DNA from: Podaxis mareebaensis
Lineage: Eukaryota > Basidiomycota > Agaricomycetes > Agaricales > Agaricaceae
NCBI GenBank assembly: GCA_018524725.1
Contig: JAEUWP010000333.1
Span: 1-64,000 of the forward strand
Direction of reading: 5' to 3'
Length of the DNA: 64,000 bases
A program made the translations under genes and the position numbers. This document shows, in pieces, positions 23,005 through 35,119 of the stretch. The notes below the pieces were generated by a model. It was given only the letters and a program-made list of their open reading frames with translations. It searched no databases and was not told the DNA's origin. The stretch's first letter is position 1, and every line of letters begins with the position of its first letter.

Positions 23005-25308
23005 ATGTCCAAATTAAAGCCTCTCTCTATGCGTCCAAAACACTTTGGCAAAGGCTCTGTCGAGGTTGAGCCTGCGAAGCCCGGGGAGGGACCCATCCGC
23101 AGGCTCGCCAATAATGCTGAGGAGCTCGTAACACGGCCCATGGAAGGTATCGAGACTACTCCTGATATCATTGCATACGCGGCCAAGAAATACGGCAAGA
23201 TGAAGGCCGTGGGTTGGCGCGACGTCATCAAGGTCCACGAGGAGCAGAAGGAGATCAAGAAAACCGTTGATGGGAGAGAGGTTGCGGAGACCAAGACCTG
23301 GAAGTACTTTGAGCTGAGCGACTACAAGTACTTTGACTACCTCGAACTCGAGGAAGCGATTTCACAAGCCGGGCGTGGTCTCGCGGATTTGGGCATCTCT
23401 ACTGATCACGTCTTTAACATATATGCTTCTACGGGGTGCGTTAAATCTCTTCTCTCTCGCATTTCAGACATATTTACCACTACGACCGATTACAGATTAA
23501 ACTGGCAGATCATATCCCAAGGCTGCGCTCTCATCTCAACGACCATCGCAACAGCCTACGACACCCTAGGCGAATCTGGGTTGGAACACTCTCTTAACGA
23601 GCCCGAATGCATCGGTCTCTTCACAAATGACAACCTCCTTCCCACAGTACTCAAAGTCCTCCCCCGTACACCCTCCGTCAAATTCATCATCTACGACGGC
23701 AAACCCAAAGACGGACTCGTCGACCAAATCTTCGCCGTGCGCGAAGGACTCAGAGCCGTCCACATCGATGAACTCCTTTTCCTCGGCAAGGACAAGGATC
23801 GAACTACGATCCAAGACCGCCGTCCGAAACCTGATACTATGGCTTGCATCATGTATACCAGCGGTAGCACCGGTGCACCTAAAGGCGTCTGCCTAACACA
23901 CAGCAACCTCATCGCTTCCATTGCTTCCGTCTACATCGTCTTCGAACCCCATATCCCAGCCGGTGACAGATACCTCGCGTACCTCCCGCTCGCACATGTC
24001 CTCGAATATATCGTCGAGTTCGTCGCATTCTTCGTCGGCATCACCGTCGGTTATGCCCGCTCCAAAACACTTACAGACAACTCTGTGAGGAACTGTAAGG
24101 GCGACCTCGCAGCATTCCAACCAAACATCATGTTTGGCGTCCCGACAGTATGGGAAACGATGAAGAAAGGGATTATGGGTAAAATCAACACATCTGGGAC
24201 GTTGGGTCAGAAAGTGTTTTGGGGCGCGTTGGCGTTGAAAAGGGCGGATTTACCGGTGTTGAGCCGGATTGCGGATAGTCTTGTTTTGAGTCCCATTAAA
24301 GCTGCAGGTGGTGGGCAGTTGAAGTTTGCGATGAATGGGAGCGCGTCGATTAGTCAAGATACGCAGGAATTTTTGAGCCAGACTATGATGCCTCTTTTAC
24401 AAGGTGGGCTTTGTGGTTAGTTGATTTACGCCCTCCCCGACTCAAAATAATTCGTTTCAGCGTACGGAATGACCGAATCTTGTGGGATGTGTACGCTCCT
24501 CCCACCCGAGCTGCAACAAACAGGCTCGGTTGGTTTACCAGTACCCTCAATCGAAATCAAGTTCATAGACGTACCCGAAGCAGGTTACTCCTCGCAGAAT
24601 AACCCCCCTACAGGCGAAATCTGTATCCGCGGCCCGTCAGTAACGAAAGGCTACTTCAAACGTCCAGACCTGAACGAAGACGAGTCAGTCTTCACAAAGG
24701 ATGGGTGGTTCAGGACTGGTGATGTCGGGCAGTGGAACGAGGATGGTACACTCTCGCTCATCGATCGGTACGCCTTGACACATCTTGTTGACGTGGTTCG
24801 GACTAACAAACGCGTTTCTTGTTAGCGTCAAGAACCTCATCAAACTCCAACACGGAGAATACATCGCCCTCGAACGCCTCGAATCCATCTACAAATCCTG
24901 CGACCTCGTATCCAACATGTGCGTCTACGCTTCCGCAGAGGCAAAACAACCTCTGGGGATCATCGTCCCGCACGAACATAACCTCAAACACGCCCTCTCA
25001 ACCTCTACTACCACCTCATTATCGGATTTGTGCCATGACAAGGCCGTCAAGGAGAAGATTTTACAAGAGTGTAATGTGCTGGGAAAGAAGAACGGGTTGA
25101 GGCAGGTCGAGTTGTTGTGTGATGTGATATTGACGCCTGAGGACTGGACACCGGAGAATGGGTTTTTGACGGCCGCGCATAAGATCCAGAGGTCCAAGAT
25201 TGCAAATGCATTTAAGAACGAGATTGATGTGAGTGTTGTCTGCGCCGTGCCATTTCTGTCCTACTGAATGGGTTTTGTCTGTAGGCAGTGTATAAGAACC
25301 AGAAGTAG
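23005..25308 (+). CDS. Long-chain fatty-acid-CoA ligase
   Basis: Five exons (23005-23435, 23496-24403, 24461-24767, 24826-25228, 25285-25308), 690 aa, the normal length for the yeast Faa1/Faa4 type. The AMP-binding core shows YTSGSTGAPKG (about 264), PLAHVLEYIVE, FGVPTVWE, AYGMTESCG, and the C-terminal WFRTGDVGQW followed by IDRVKNLIKLQHGEYIALE, a fatty-acyl-CoA synthetase signature. It activates free long-chain fatty acids to acyl-CoA using ATP, for lipid synthesis, beta-oxidation or uptake; membrane-associated in yeast. The ORF is open to an ATG at 22849, but a TATA box lies between the two ATGs and the 52 extra residues look like translated leader. It converges with the Argonaute gene, 309 bases apart. 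Confidence 0.92.
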
Positions 25309-25617
25309 ATGGATTGGGTAATGTTTTTTGTATTGTTGTTGGTTTTGTTGATTTGTGCTCTATCTACCACTGTACCCGTGACAATAGTTGTTTGTCTTGA
25401 ATTAAGGAGCTTTTGCTATAACATACCCTGCGAGCTACACTTATCCATCCAAAAACAGGGTATAATTATGCATTTCCATTATTGCGATTCAAAAAAAAAA
25501 AACATGAAAGCAGGGCATAGCAACATCAACATACAAGTACAAGGAGATCATTTGTTCATTAAGAATCAAGAAAGAACGGCAGAGACTGGGCGAACCGACA
25601 TTTACACAATACTCCAT
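25309..25617. other. Convergent 3' ends (acyl-CoA ligase / Argonaute)
   Basis: Shared 3' flank of two convergent genes. Contains a run of eleven or more A at about 25490-25502. No gene seen. Confidence 0.5.
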
Positions 25618-28600
25618 TCACTGAGAATGATAATCAGACTCATCAACGGAGACAAAATCAAAAGTGCGACTCACAGAGAAGAACATCATACGCTTCTGGT
25701 TCTGATGAATCGGTCTGTACGCATCCCTGAATGCGTCGACCGACGCCGTTTGCGAGGCGCTGTCACTGAGCTGAAGCGCGAGGCCCGGCTCAAAGTGATG
25801 TTTCCCACGAGCGCACACGATATCGGCATCTGTGAGCGAGGCGTTGATTAGCCGTGATGCTATGACATGGCCAGAAGATTGACTCACAATAGACGGGAGC
25901 AGGGATAGAGACCGAACGGGTGGCGCGAGCGTATACGTGACATAGGGTGAACGCAAGTCCTTGAAGGGTATCAGCACTGTGGGAGAACTGTCAACTCTCT
26001 GCGCTCAACGGTTGAGGTAGATTCGCTTACCTGAAACGGTTATCCTAAAAAGCGAAAAGAAACATTGTCAGTCTACCCAAAAAGGTTTACTACTATGAGA
26101 TACTTACATCGTGCAAGACCTAAAACATAATAGGATCAATATAACTTAAACATTATGACAAGAACGCGAAGACATACAGCATAGTGAGCGGGTCGACTGG
26201 TTCCGAGCAGACCACCATGGCTCTGCAAGTACCAATCAAACTCTACGGGGCTCGTAATGCCGGTATCGAGGATCGTGCCAGCGGGACAGTTGCCAGTTCT
26301 GTCAGCGTTACTGATAGGGTTCATCCTGACACAAACGCATGAGCACGTCATGGAACATTCTCAGACAAAAGGCAACGGACCTGATATGATGACGCTTGAT
26401 CACGACAAGGAGGGTGATTTGCGGTCTAATGTTCAATTCCCGGCATGCCTCTGTTGGATATCAAATATCAACCAAGGCATCAGATAGACGGCGGAGAAAG
26501 ATGAACCTTGAATGAGCGGTAGTTCTGTTGACACGGCGCGGTCAGCTTTCTTCAAGCAAGCCAACAAAAGCAGAGTTGCTCACCCGTTTGCAAAACCTGG
26601 TCAAATTGTCCCTCCGACACACCGTCTACAACGAACATCAACATCCGTGCAACCCAGGATAAATGACATAACACACCTCGGAAGAAAATAAGTTTCTTAG
26701 GGGCGGGATTCTTTGCCCTCTCCTTTTCCCTCCGATATCCCATATGGGACTGTATAATCTCCTGTATCCATCCCAAGGCGTCAGACAACCACATCACTTA
26801 CCAAGGAAACTACGTAAAAACGTACCTTGCACATCGACTTGAGGTCGTCAATAAGCTCCTGTCTGCCCACTTGCAAGGCACTCGTTGCGACGTATTTCGA
26901 AGCTAACTGGTCAACGCTACCGACAACGGCAGTAAACGAAGGTCGACCTTCGGCGCCTGGCGCGGGGTGTTGAACATCGGCACCTATTCACAGAAGAATG
27001 GTCAACCCATGATCAGAAATAAGAACAATCATAGACTCACCCATGATGATGACTGGATTTGCCGGATCTGAGAGGAGCGGAGCGCTTCTGGCTTGCGGAG
27101 TGCAGTTAATGCCTCCGAGTTTAACATTAACCCTGAGATAGGGGTTAGATAATGCAAATGACGGACATCAAGAAGCGTACTTGAGGGCTACGTTCGCCCA
27201 GTACTGGATGTTTGCGCCGACGCATTTACCAGCCTTCAAACATTGTGTCGCTACACCTTGCTGGAGAGAAATCAGCCACTCGACTTCACTACGGAGGGAA
27301 GAATATACATACCACAATATCGCCAAAGCTTGTCAACGCAAGCGTCAATGAATAACGTGAATCCGCCGAATGAAAATCAATCACTTACTGCTTAACAGCT
27401 GTGTAGATTTCGGTGTTACCCTGATCCGGCAAGATGACAACAATGAGCTGCGGTCCAGTCTTCTTTTGTTGGTATGATGCCATTCCTGCCGATCGGAGTT
27501 GCTAGAAAAAAAATATCAATCAACCCGTCCGCGTCCCACGCCAAGTGCGATACTCACATCAACTATATTACCTTGTGGGTTACCACTCCTGATCATCGGC
27601 TGCTTGTCGTTCATGACAATGCCTAAGTCCCAAGTTGAAGTCAAGCCTATCCAAAGACCGACTAAGAACAAAACCTTACCGGTACTTTCGAAACCTCTTA
27701 TCAGGTTTCTAACCATCTCACCTGCGGCTGGTTCTCTGAATCGTCGGGTGTCAAACGTGTATATCAACCAGTGATTGATCGTCATGGCTGCGACGAGCTT
27801 CTTGTCCGCCCTACAGAAGAAAGTCAATCTTGCCAACTCACTCAACACCAAGAGAAATAACTTACATGTTCCATTTCCCATCCCTAGGAACCTGTAAAAG
27901 GAATCAGGAAGCCATCAACTCATGGCCTTGAACTTCATGGGAAACCAAAACACGTACAACAGTCATTTCCTTACTACCTGCTCCATACTGCAACCCAGGC
28001 GTAGGCAAGATCCTGCCCTGCAACGTAAGCGGACCCCCAGCGGTGTGGATGTTCATGCCGAATTCGCGAATGTATTCCGACTGGCCATACTGGAGCTGCT
28101 GCGCTCCGTTACGAATGCTCTGGAATCGTTCTGCGGGCCTCTGAGTGGAGAACTCGACCATGGCCTTGGTCTTGTCGCTCGGGAGCTGCTTGCGCATGAT
28201 CTGGCCCGGTGGGACTTGGCAGAGTTCGAGAGGCACGAGAGCGCCACTGGTACCTAACTACAAAAACATAAACAATATCAGTATTGGTCGGGTAGGTCCA
28301 ACGTCAGGTGAAAACACGGAACGTACCTCAACGCAAAACATCTGTGGGTACCGAATCCTTTGTCCGGTGAGTTCAAAGTACCTCGCGACAGAAACGTTAT
28401 TCCCTTGGTACTCGAACGTGATCTGTCCTGCACCACGATCCGAAAGCCTTCGAATGGGGCGCTTCTTGTCGCGAGTCGACGTGGGGACGGTCACCTTTAG
28501 GTTTGTCAAGAATTTTTGCAACCTGACACGCTCGCGCTCACTCATCCCGTTAGGGGAGAGGAACTGCGCATAGTTGCCGCGGATGAGATCCATGCGGTCA

Positions 28601-29952
28601 AAGAAGTCAAGGCAGAGCTCGACTAGAGGGCCAGGGCGGAACATCATACATGTGGCGATGTCGAGGTTGAGGAAGAGGCGGCCGGGGCCGGGACGGATAG
28701 ACTGAAAGAATCCGCGCCAGAGTTCGATACCACCACCGATCTGGCGAGCGCCGTCGGGAGTGAAGAAGCTACGGACGTTGAAGGGGAACCGCAGGTTGGG
28801 TTCCATGCGGATGATGGTGTTGTAGGCCTAGTATTTGGTGTGTTAATCAGTAAAGAAAATGTTACGAGAGGTAGAGGCTTACAGCAAGACTAGTCGCGAC
28901 TGCGGTATCCAAGCTTTGCTGGCCACTGATGTAACGGTGAAGAACACTGGGTTATACATGATCAGCTGCGCGCCAAATATACAGATGGCCTGGCGTACTC
29001 AGTGTTGATCGTCGCTGCTTGAGTTAATTTGAGTTTGTAAACCCTCGGTGGACGGCCTCCCGGTTTCGGAGCGGTACCTCCGTTCTTCGGCGCCAAGGAG
29101 ACTTCGAACTGGAATAAATGTGTCAAGAATATCCCAGAAGAAAACGAGCGTCAGTCCTTACGGTCCGAGAAACACCTCCCAGAGGCAGGTTAACGGCCGA
29201 ATACGCAATCTTGCGACCGTCGTAGGCCAACGGCTTGGTGAAGATCGTGGGGTAGTCTTGTTCGACTTGCCTAAAAATCTCCATGTTGACTCGAGTGGGC
29301 AACTTGTCGGGGTCAATAGCTGGGAATGCAACATTCGCAACCAAACTCGACGGATTCATGACCAAGAGCACTCACCGACTGCATAGATGAAACGAAACAT
29401 GCAGCAAACCTGAGTGACATGAAAGACTGCATAGGCTTGGAAACATACCATCGTACTGATAGATCGTGATATTGGGAGCGTCGACCGGGTAGCAATTGAC
29501 TTGCAACTCAATGGGTCTCCCCATCGTTCCCTGGCCAGGGCGCTTAACACCCACAGCAGCGACATGTCCTAAACCAATCAAACGCGAAGAAAAAAAAGCA
29601 AGAGTAATTCAGTCATCATGAAAACAGGTTTGGACGTTCAATGACACAGTGCGTTTATCATTGAAACCATCATCAGCACGATTGATAAGATCAAAGAGTT
29701 CCAACGCATATTATTATTCGTTCGACCACGGCATAAAGTCCTAGATAACGACCGCTCACCTGCCGGAGTTACATTAGGTAGTATTGATACGGGCGCAACT
29801 GGTCCTCGGGGCGGGGGAGGACCTTGTGGAGGTCCGCCTCCGCGACCGCGACCGCCACCACGACCAGGACTGGTTCCACGGGAACTGCCGCCGCGAGAAC
29901 CGCCTCTAGATCCAGGTGCGGTACGAGGGCCAGGTGCGCTTCTGGGAGGCAT
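25618..29952 (-). CDS. AGO: Argonaute (RNA-induced silencing slicer)
   Basis: About 25 exons from ATG 29952 to TGA 25618, roughly 921 aa. Major exons include 29952-29760, 29568-29449, 29319-29162, 28827-28327, 28257-27958, 26983-26826, 26325-26178 and 25829-25675; tiny ones are 27891-27866, 27328-27313, 26524-26507, 26119-26108 and 26044-26031. The N-terminus is a Gly/Arg/Pro-rich (RGG-like) tail of about 60 residues; then N domain ([15 protein letters not shown]), linker, PAZ and PIWI. The slicer tetrad is intact: Asp in GADVQHP (about 660), Glu in GRQELI (about 701), Asp in DGVSEGQF (about 740), His in GTSRPAHYA (about 829). It should bind small RNAs and cleave complementary transcripts, in quelling or transposon control. 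A 3-nt microexon (29378-29376) and an ambiguous last intron are discussed in the findings. Confidence 0.92.
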
Positions 29953-30261
29953 TGTATAGAATGGGAAAGATGGGCGATGATGGGAGATGGAGTGTTGTTA
30001 ACGACGAAGAATGCAAGCCTACCGAGAGGATGGTGGTGGTAGGAATGAGACCGTCAGTTGGGGAAAAGAGGGGAAAGAACGGGCTTTAAATACACGCTTG
30101 AATCAACAAACTTAAACATCCCACGACACGGTCACGAGTTCCTTTTCGCAACATTCCGTTGCTGTGAGGTTCGTCGTGCATCTAGAATTCTACGGAGACT
30201 CTCCAGAATACCACAAAATAGATTAAAAAAGTCCTGTATATTCTACTTTGATCTCATCTAA

Positions 30262-31148
30262 TTAACCACCGCCCATTCCTCCCATCAACGATAAACTTGC
30301 TGCGAGCGCAGCCATCACCTGCAAGGCCCTAACAAGACTCGACGTATTCCGTATTCGGTCCATCTCGCGATGCGCTTCCTCCTCCTTTTTCCGTGATCCT
30401 CGTAGTACGTCATGGTACGCTTCCTGGGGCGGTGTGTAATGTCGACCTGTACCACCGCCACTGCCAGCTGTGAAAGTAGTACCACGAGGTCGATTAGGTG
30501 GAGGAGCAGAAGCGTAATCAGGAGGTGGTTGGCGGAAGCCAGTGCTACGACGATGGGCAGATTCCCAAGCGTAGTTTGCACGAGGGCCTGATGTAGGGGG
30601 TGCGCGTGGGGAGTATGAGTGTGATTGGGGGTGAAGGGGCCCAGGAGAACGATGTAATAGGCTACGATCGTATGCACGTCTGGGACAAAGATAGTTGGCA
30701 AAGACGCGGCGAATCAGCATGGTAGCAACGTAGTGACGGCAAGTATGACATACCGCTGACGGTCGTCTACTAGTACGGAGTAGGCCTCACTCGCGGCAGA
30801 AAATATTTCTTTGGATTTGGGGTCCTTGGAGATGTCGGGGTGGTGTTTCTTGCTCAACTAGTAGTCTAGCATGAATATGGCGGTCGGGGATGAGCGTATG
30901 CTACCACAGTGGCTCACGAACTTGATAATAATGTGACTAGAACATAGAGCAGTGTCAATATCAAACTGTAGAAGTGGGTGGAAAACATATGCCTTTATCT
31001 GGGCCTTGGAAGCACCCCGAGGCACTCCGAGAGTTTGATAGTGGTCAAGGCGTCGTAGCGATGTTACAAATCCACGTCTAAAGCAGCCCAGAACGACGGA
31101 GCAACATGCCGACGTCGAGGCCGCCGACGACGATGAGAGTAAGGACAT
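30262..31148 (-). CDS. Mitochondrial-type J-protein (DnaJ domain)
   Basis: Four exons: 31148-30993, 30936-30922, 30857-30754 and 30679-30262; about 230 aa. A Ser/Arg-rich N-terminus with few acids ([10 protein letters not shown]) resembles a mitochondrial presequence. The J domain starts at [18 protein letters not shown] and carries the HPD motif (KKHHPDIS) that stimulates Hsp70 ATPase. The rest is Pro/Ser/Tyr-rich and disordered, then a charged helix ([17 protein letters not shown]) and a hydrophobic, Gly-ending tail ([17 protein letters not shown]) that may be a membrane anchor. Correct J-domain spacing (IK plus ten residues before HPD) needs a GC-AG intron after exon 1; with the GT at 30986 two extra residues would be inserted. 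Divergent from ATG101, start codons 166 bases apart. Confidence 0.8.
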
Positions 31149-31314
31149 TGGGTTGGAGAGTCATCCAAGTGACGCCAACACATCTCCGCTCTGTCACGTG
31201 CTGGTGATAAACATAGATTTGGGTTAGGGTTCAGCACTCAGTGCCTAGCGCCTTTCTCCTCATTGCCTGCCCAACGCTCCGACCTTGTAATACTCACCTC
31301 AGTTTTCCTGAATC

Positions 31315-32175
31315 ATGGCTGGGGTAAACACTACATATCCAACTATTACAATCGATTTGGTGAGCATCCCACGTTGCCCGTATGGCTCTTTCTGACATTC
31401 ATTCGAGCGCTTATAGGTCCTGGACCGCCAGACAATCAAAGATGTCCTCAACGGTGTTCTCCACTCAATACTGTTTCATCGATTATTTGGTCTCATACGA
31501 CCACAAACTTTCGAGGTTCTCGACGTCACAATGGTGCTTTACCTAGACCCCATCGATCCTCACCCCACCCTGACACCACATAGCCAGGTGTATCAGATCC
31601 AGAGATGGAACAACTCGTCCATGACAAGGTGGAAACCTTCTGGAGAGCAATCCAAGCGGACGCGAATCGGAGAGGTCAAGTGCGTAATTATTTTCCTTTC
31701 ATTTGGAGCCTTGTTGGTGACGGGGTCGCCCGATCGTACAGATCATCGTGACATTCTCTGAGAAGCGGCCGAAGAAGTCGTGGTACCAACTCTATATGGC
31801 GGAAGAAGACGTGCCTTGGGAGCAATGGTGGGCTCTATTCTTTGGTATCGTCAGATTGTTCCTCGAGACCCATATATCACACCTATACAGGATCATCAAC
31901 GCTGAGCTCCGCCAACACAGGAGCGAGCGTGGTACGTTCCTCAATTTATTATCACCCAGCACCAGCTCAGAGCCGCGAAACCCGTTACGATAGATCGCCA
32001 AACCTTCAATGCCAACCTCGCGAATACCCTAACCAAATCAATACACACCATGCTCACTCACACTTCCTCGGAACGAGGCCGAACCGCAGTACCCCCTATA
32101 ACCCAATCCAGTGGAATATCGCCTTTCCCCTTTAAAATCGCCGTCAACGTAGGAGGCACCGAAATAGGCTCATAA
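31315..32175 (+). CDS. ATG101: Autophagy protein Atg101
   Basis: Six exons (31315-31359, 31417-31533, 31584-31679, 31742-31827, 31891-31931, 31973-32175), about 195 aa; typical length about 200. Diagnostic Atg101 segments are FHRLFGLIRPQTFEVLDVTM, PGVSDPEMEQLVHDKVE, IIVTFSEKRPKKSWYQLYM, EDVPWEQW (the WF-finger region) and the C-terminal ERGRTAVPPIT with ISPFPFKI. It is a HORMA-fold protein that stabilises Atg13 in the Atg1/ULK1 initiation complex; its presence fits fungi that lack the Atg29-Atg31 system. The last intron is only 41 nt and to keep frame must end at CTCAGAG rather than at the stronger CAG two bases earlier. Confidence 0.9.
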
Positions 32176-32673
32176 TCCATGGTCTCACAGGCAAGCATCT
32201 CTTAGCCTTTTACCCCCGAACGCCGATCATCCCAAGGAGGAATTTGGCCGGAAGACTTATTGAGTAATACTGCAGGTTATTATAGACGATTCACGTTTCA
32301 AGCTACTTACCACTCGCTGTACTAATAATTTATTGTCTCTCTTACCCTGGTGGTATAACGTATCGTCATGCCGTTTCATATCGCACATTATCAGCTACCG
32401 AACGACCAAGCCAACCATTGGCGCCAAGGGTCAAGCTTAGGATATCAGACAGCCATTAATCCGTGGAACGCCCGCCTCACTCGTCTATTCTTAGACGCGC
32501 TTCTCGCTAACTCTGACGCTCCGTGAGATTTGATTGAAATGTGAGAAAGAACAGCTCAGTCCGAATCCAACATATCACCTGTCCACCGGCCGTCCACATA
32601 AACCCGCTTCCTTTTTGTTTCCAATTCTCGCCCCCAGATCCCACTTGCATACATTGCCGACACTGTTCTAACC
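32176..32673. other. Intergenic, no gene seen
   Basis: 3' flank of ATG101 and promoter of the monooxygenase gene, with a CA/CT-rich leader close to the next ATG. Nothing else recognised. Confidence 0.4.
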
Positions 32674-35119
32674 ATGACCCCGACAATCCAGAGCACTCTT
32701 CCGACTCCGCGAGTCGCCATTATTGGTGCTGGGTACGTAGAGTTCTTTTCGCCTTCGTTTCACAACACCGCTGAATATCACTGGACAGAACCGGTGGATT
32801 GTCACTTGCTATCAAACTCAAACAACAACTAGGCTATGACAGCTTCACAGTCAGTCCCCCCCTCTCCCAAACCCCCACATCAAACCCTCACACCCCCTAC
32901 TATGTGCGCAGATCTTTGAGAAAGGCGGGGACGTAGGCGGAACATGGCGGGTACGCACTTCCCATTCCATCTTGACGCCCACGCCAAATAACCCACTAAC
33001 CCATTCCGGCCACGGCATTAAACAGGACAACATCTATCCAGTACGTTATCCTATTCATCTCCCAACTCATAATCTCCCATCTAATCACACCCCTCAGGGA
33101 TGCTCTTCGGACGTTCCCATGGTCATATACTCCCTCTCCACCGACAATCACGACTGGTCTCACTCACATGGATACTCTCCCGACATCCAAGCTTATTGGC
33201 AACAACTCACCCATAAATATGCTCTTCACCCCCGTATCCAATTCAACACGAAAGTCGTGTCGGCTTCCTGGGACGATATAGCAAAGGTTTACAGGATCAA
33301 CCTTGAGAATGTTACTACGGGGGAGAAACGTGTATTTGAAGCAGAGGTGCTAGTTTCAGCTATTGGTGTGCTTGAGGTACCAAGGTACGCTGGTATACCC
33401 GGGAGAGAGGAGTTCAAGGGCGAGATGTGGCATTCTGCGAGGTGGAATTATAAAGTTGATTTGAAGAACAAGAAGGTTGCGGTTATTGGAAATGGGGCTT
33501 CTGCGTACGTGGCGTTGTGTTTTGGTGTCCTAATGTTTTGGAATTGATTGCCTTTGGTTAGGACCCAGTTTGTGCCTTGTATCACCGAGGATCCTAGCGT
33601 GCAGGTTACCGAGTTCTGTAGGACGCCGAATTGGTTTATGCCACCCGTGCGTCCCTTGTTTCAGTATAGGTTTACCGCGAGCTAACGCCTTCTGCACGAT
33701 ATCAGATTCGCACTGAATATTCTGCCGCGCGTCGCTGGGTTTTCCGGAATATACCCTTTGTCCAACTGTTCTGGCGTTGGTTGATGTACTGGCGTGTATG
33801 TCAATATTACCAGACCTTCAGTGAAGTGCTAACGGGGTGATCCGTTGCAGCTTGAGCTGTTCTACGTTACCATCTTCGGAAATGAAACTTTGCGTCGTTT
33901 CACCCAGAAGGTTAGTGTTTTTTCTCTACGCCATTTACCACTCCCTCGTGATACTCGCCACAGACAGCGGTGTACTATATCAAATCTGCTGCTCCGAAGG
34001 AGTACCACGACAAGCTCGTTCCAAAGTACCGTGAGTATTTTATGCCTCCAGACCTCCGATGGCCGGGCTCAATGCCATCTAGCTATCGGATGCAAGCGCG
34101 TCATCTTCGACACCGATTTCCTCAAGGCTTTGCATCGTCCCAACTTTGATCTTAACTGGGATGGCGTCGAGAAGATTGTCGAGGACGGTATCGTCACTAA
34201 GAAAGGTACACGACCACCACCCAACGTCAATCTTCTACTGATCAAGGTCCACCAGGCGAAAAGATTCCTTTCGACGTGATCATCTTCGGGACGGGTTACG
34301 CGGCTGTACGTTGCACCTCCAGCTGCACTTAATTCGTACACGCGAGACTCACAACACGCGGAATAGGATAAATTCCCTCTCGAAGTTCGAGGTGTCAAAG
34401 GGTCAATTCACGAGTACTTTGAGGAGAAGAATGGCCCACAAGCCTACCGAGGCACTACCTTCCCCAATTTCCCGAACTTCTTTACAATCCTTGGTGCGTC
34501 TACTTCGCGTCTCCAAAGCTACCCAATCTGACGAGAGTCATTTGATAGGACCGAACACGGCAACAGGTCATACCTCTGTGATATTTACCAACGAGTGTCA
34601 GGTACCCCCGCCTCCGAATGATGTGTCATTATCATTTAGCTAATGCCCCGGATAGGCCGACTACATTATTCAACTCATCAAACCTATTCTTGAACGCAGA
34701 GTCGTTACTGTTGAGGTCAAAAATGAATCTACCGATGCGTATAATGAAAAGATTCAATCGCGGCTTTCGACGTCGGTGTTTGTAAACTGTAACTCATGGT
34801 ATCGTATTGATGGGAGTGGAAAGATTACCAACATCTTCCCTGGGTGCGTCTTCTCTCATAAAGACCATCTAACAATTGTTGAACACTGAATCATCAATAC
34901 AGTGCCACGACGTTGTTTTGGTGGTGGCTCCGCAAGCCCAATTGGCAAGACTACACCGGTCTTGGCCTTGACGAGTGGCTTGAGAGGAGGCGAAAGGAAA
35001 AGAGGAACAGGTTCTTGAAATGGAGTCTGCTCTTGGTTGTTCTTGCTACTGGGCTGACTTATATCTTACGCGACCCTCGAGTTTTCAAGCATTTGACTAC
35101 GTGGAAACTCCTTGCCTAA
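32674..35119 (+). CDS. Flavin monooxygenase, Baeyer-Villiger type, membrane-anchored
   Basis: Fifteen exons: 32674-32732, 32789-32849, 32912-32950, 33026-33040, 33098-33504, 33562-33646, 33706-33795, 33851-33910, 33964-34030, 34083-34205, 34256-34305, 34367-34493, 34549-34601, 34656-34843 and 34903-35119; 546 aa. First Rossmann motif AIIGAGTGGLSLAIKL binds FAD; GGDVGGTWRDNIYPGCSSDV and the fingerprint FKGEMWHSARW mark class B flavin monooxygenases; the second Rossmann motif VAVIGNGASATQFVP binds NADPH. The C-terminus adds a strongly hydrophobic segment (WSLLLVVLATGLTYIL) followed by a short basic tail, suggesting tail anchoring in a membrane. The enzyme would oxygenate a ketone or related compound; the substrate is unknown. 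Exon 4 is a 15-nt microexon. Confidence 0.85.

Noticed and set aside
31216..31236. Telomere-like GGGTTAGGGTT
   Set aside because: Only about two units, inside a promoter between two housekeeping genes; not a telomere relic.
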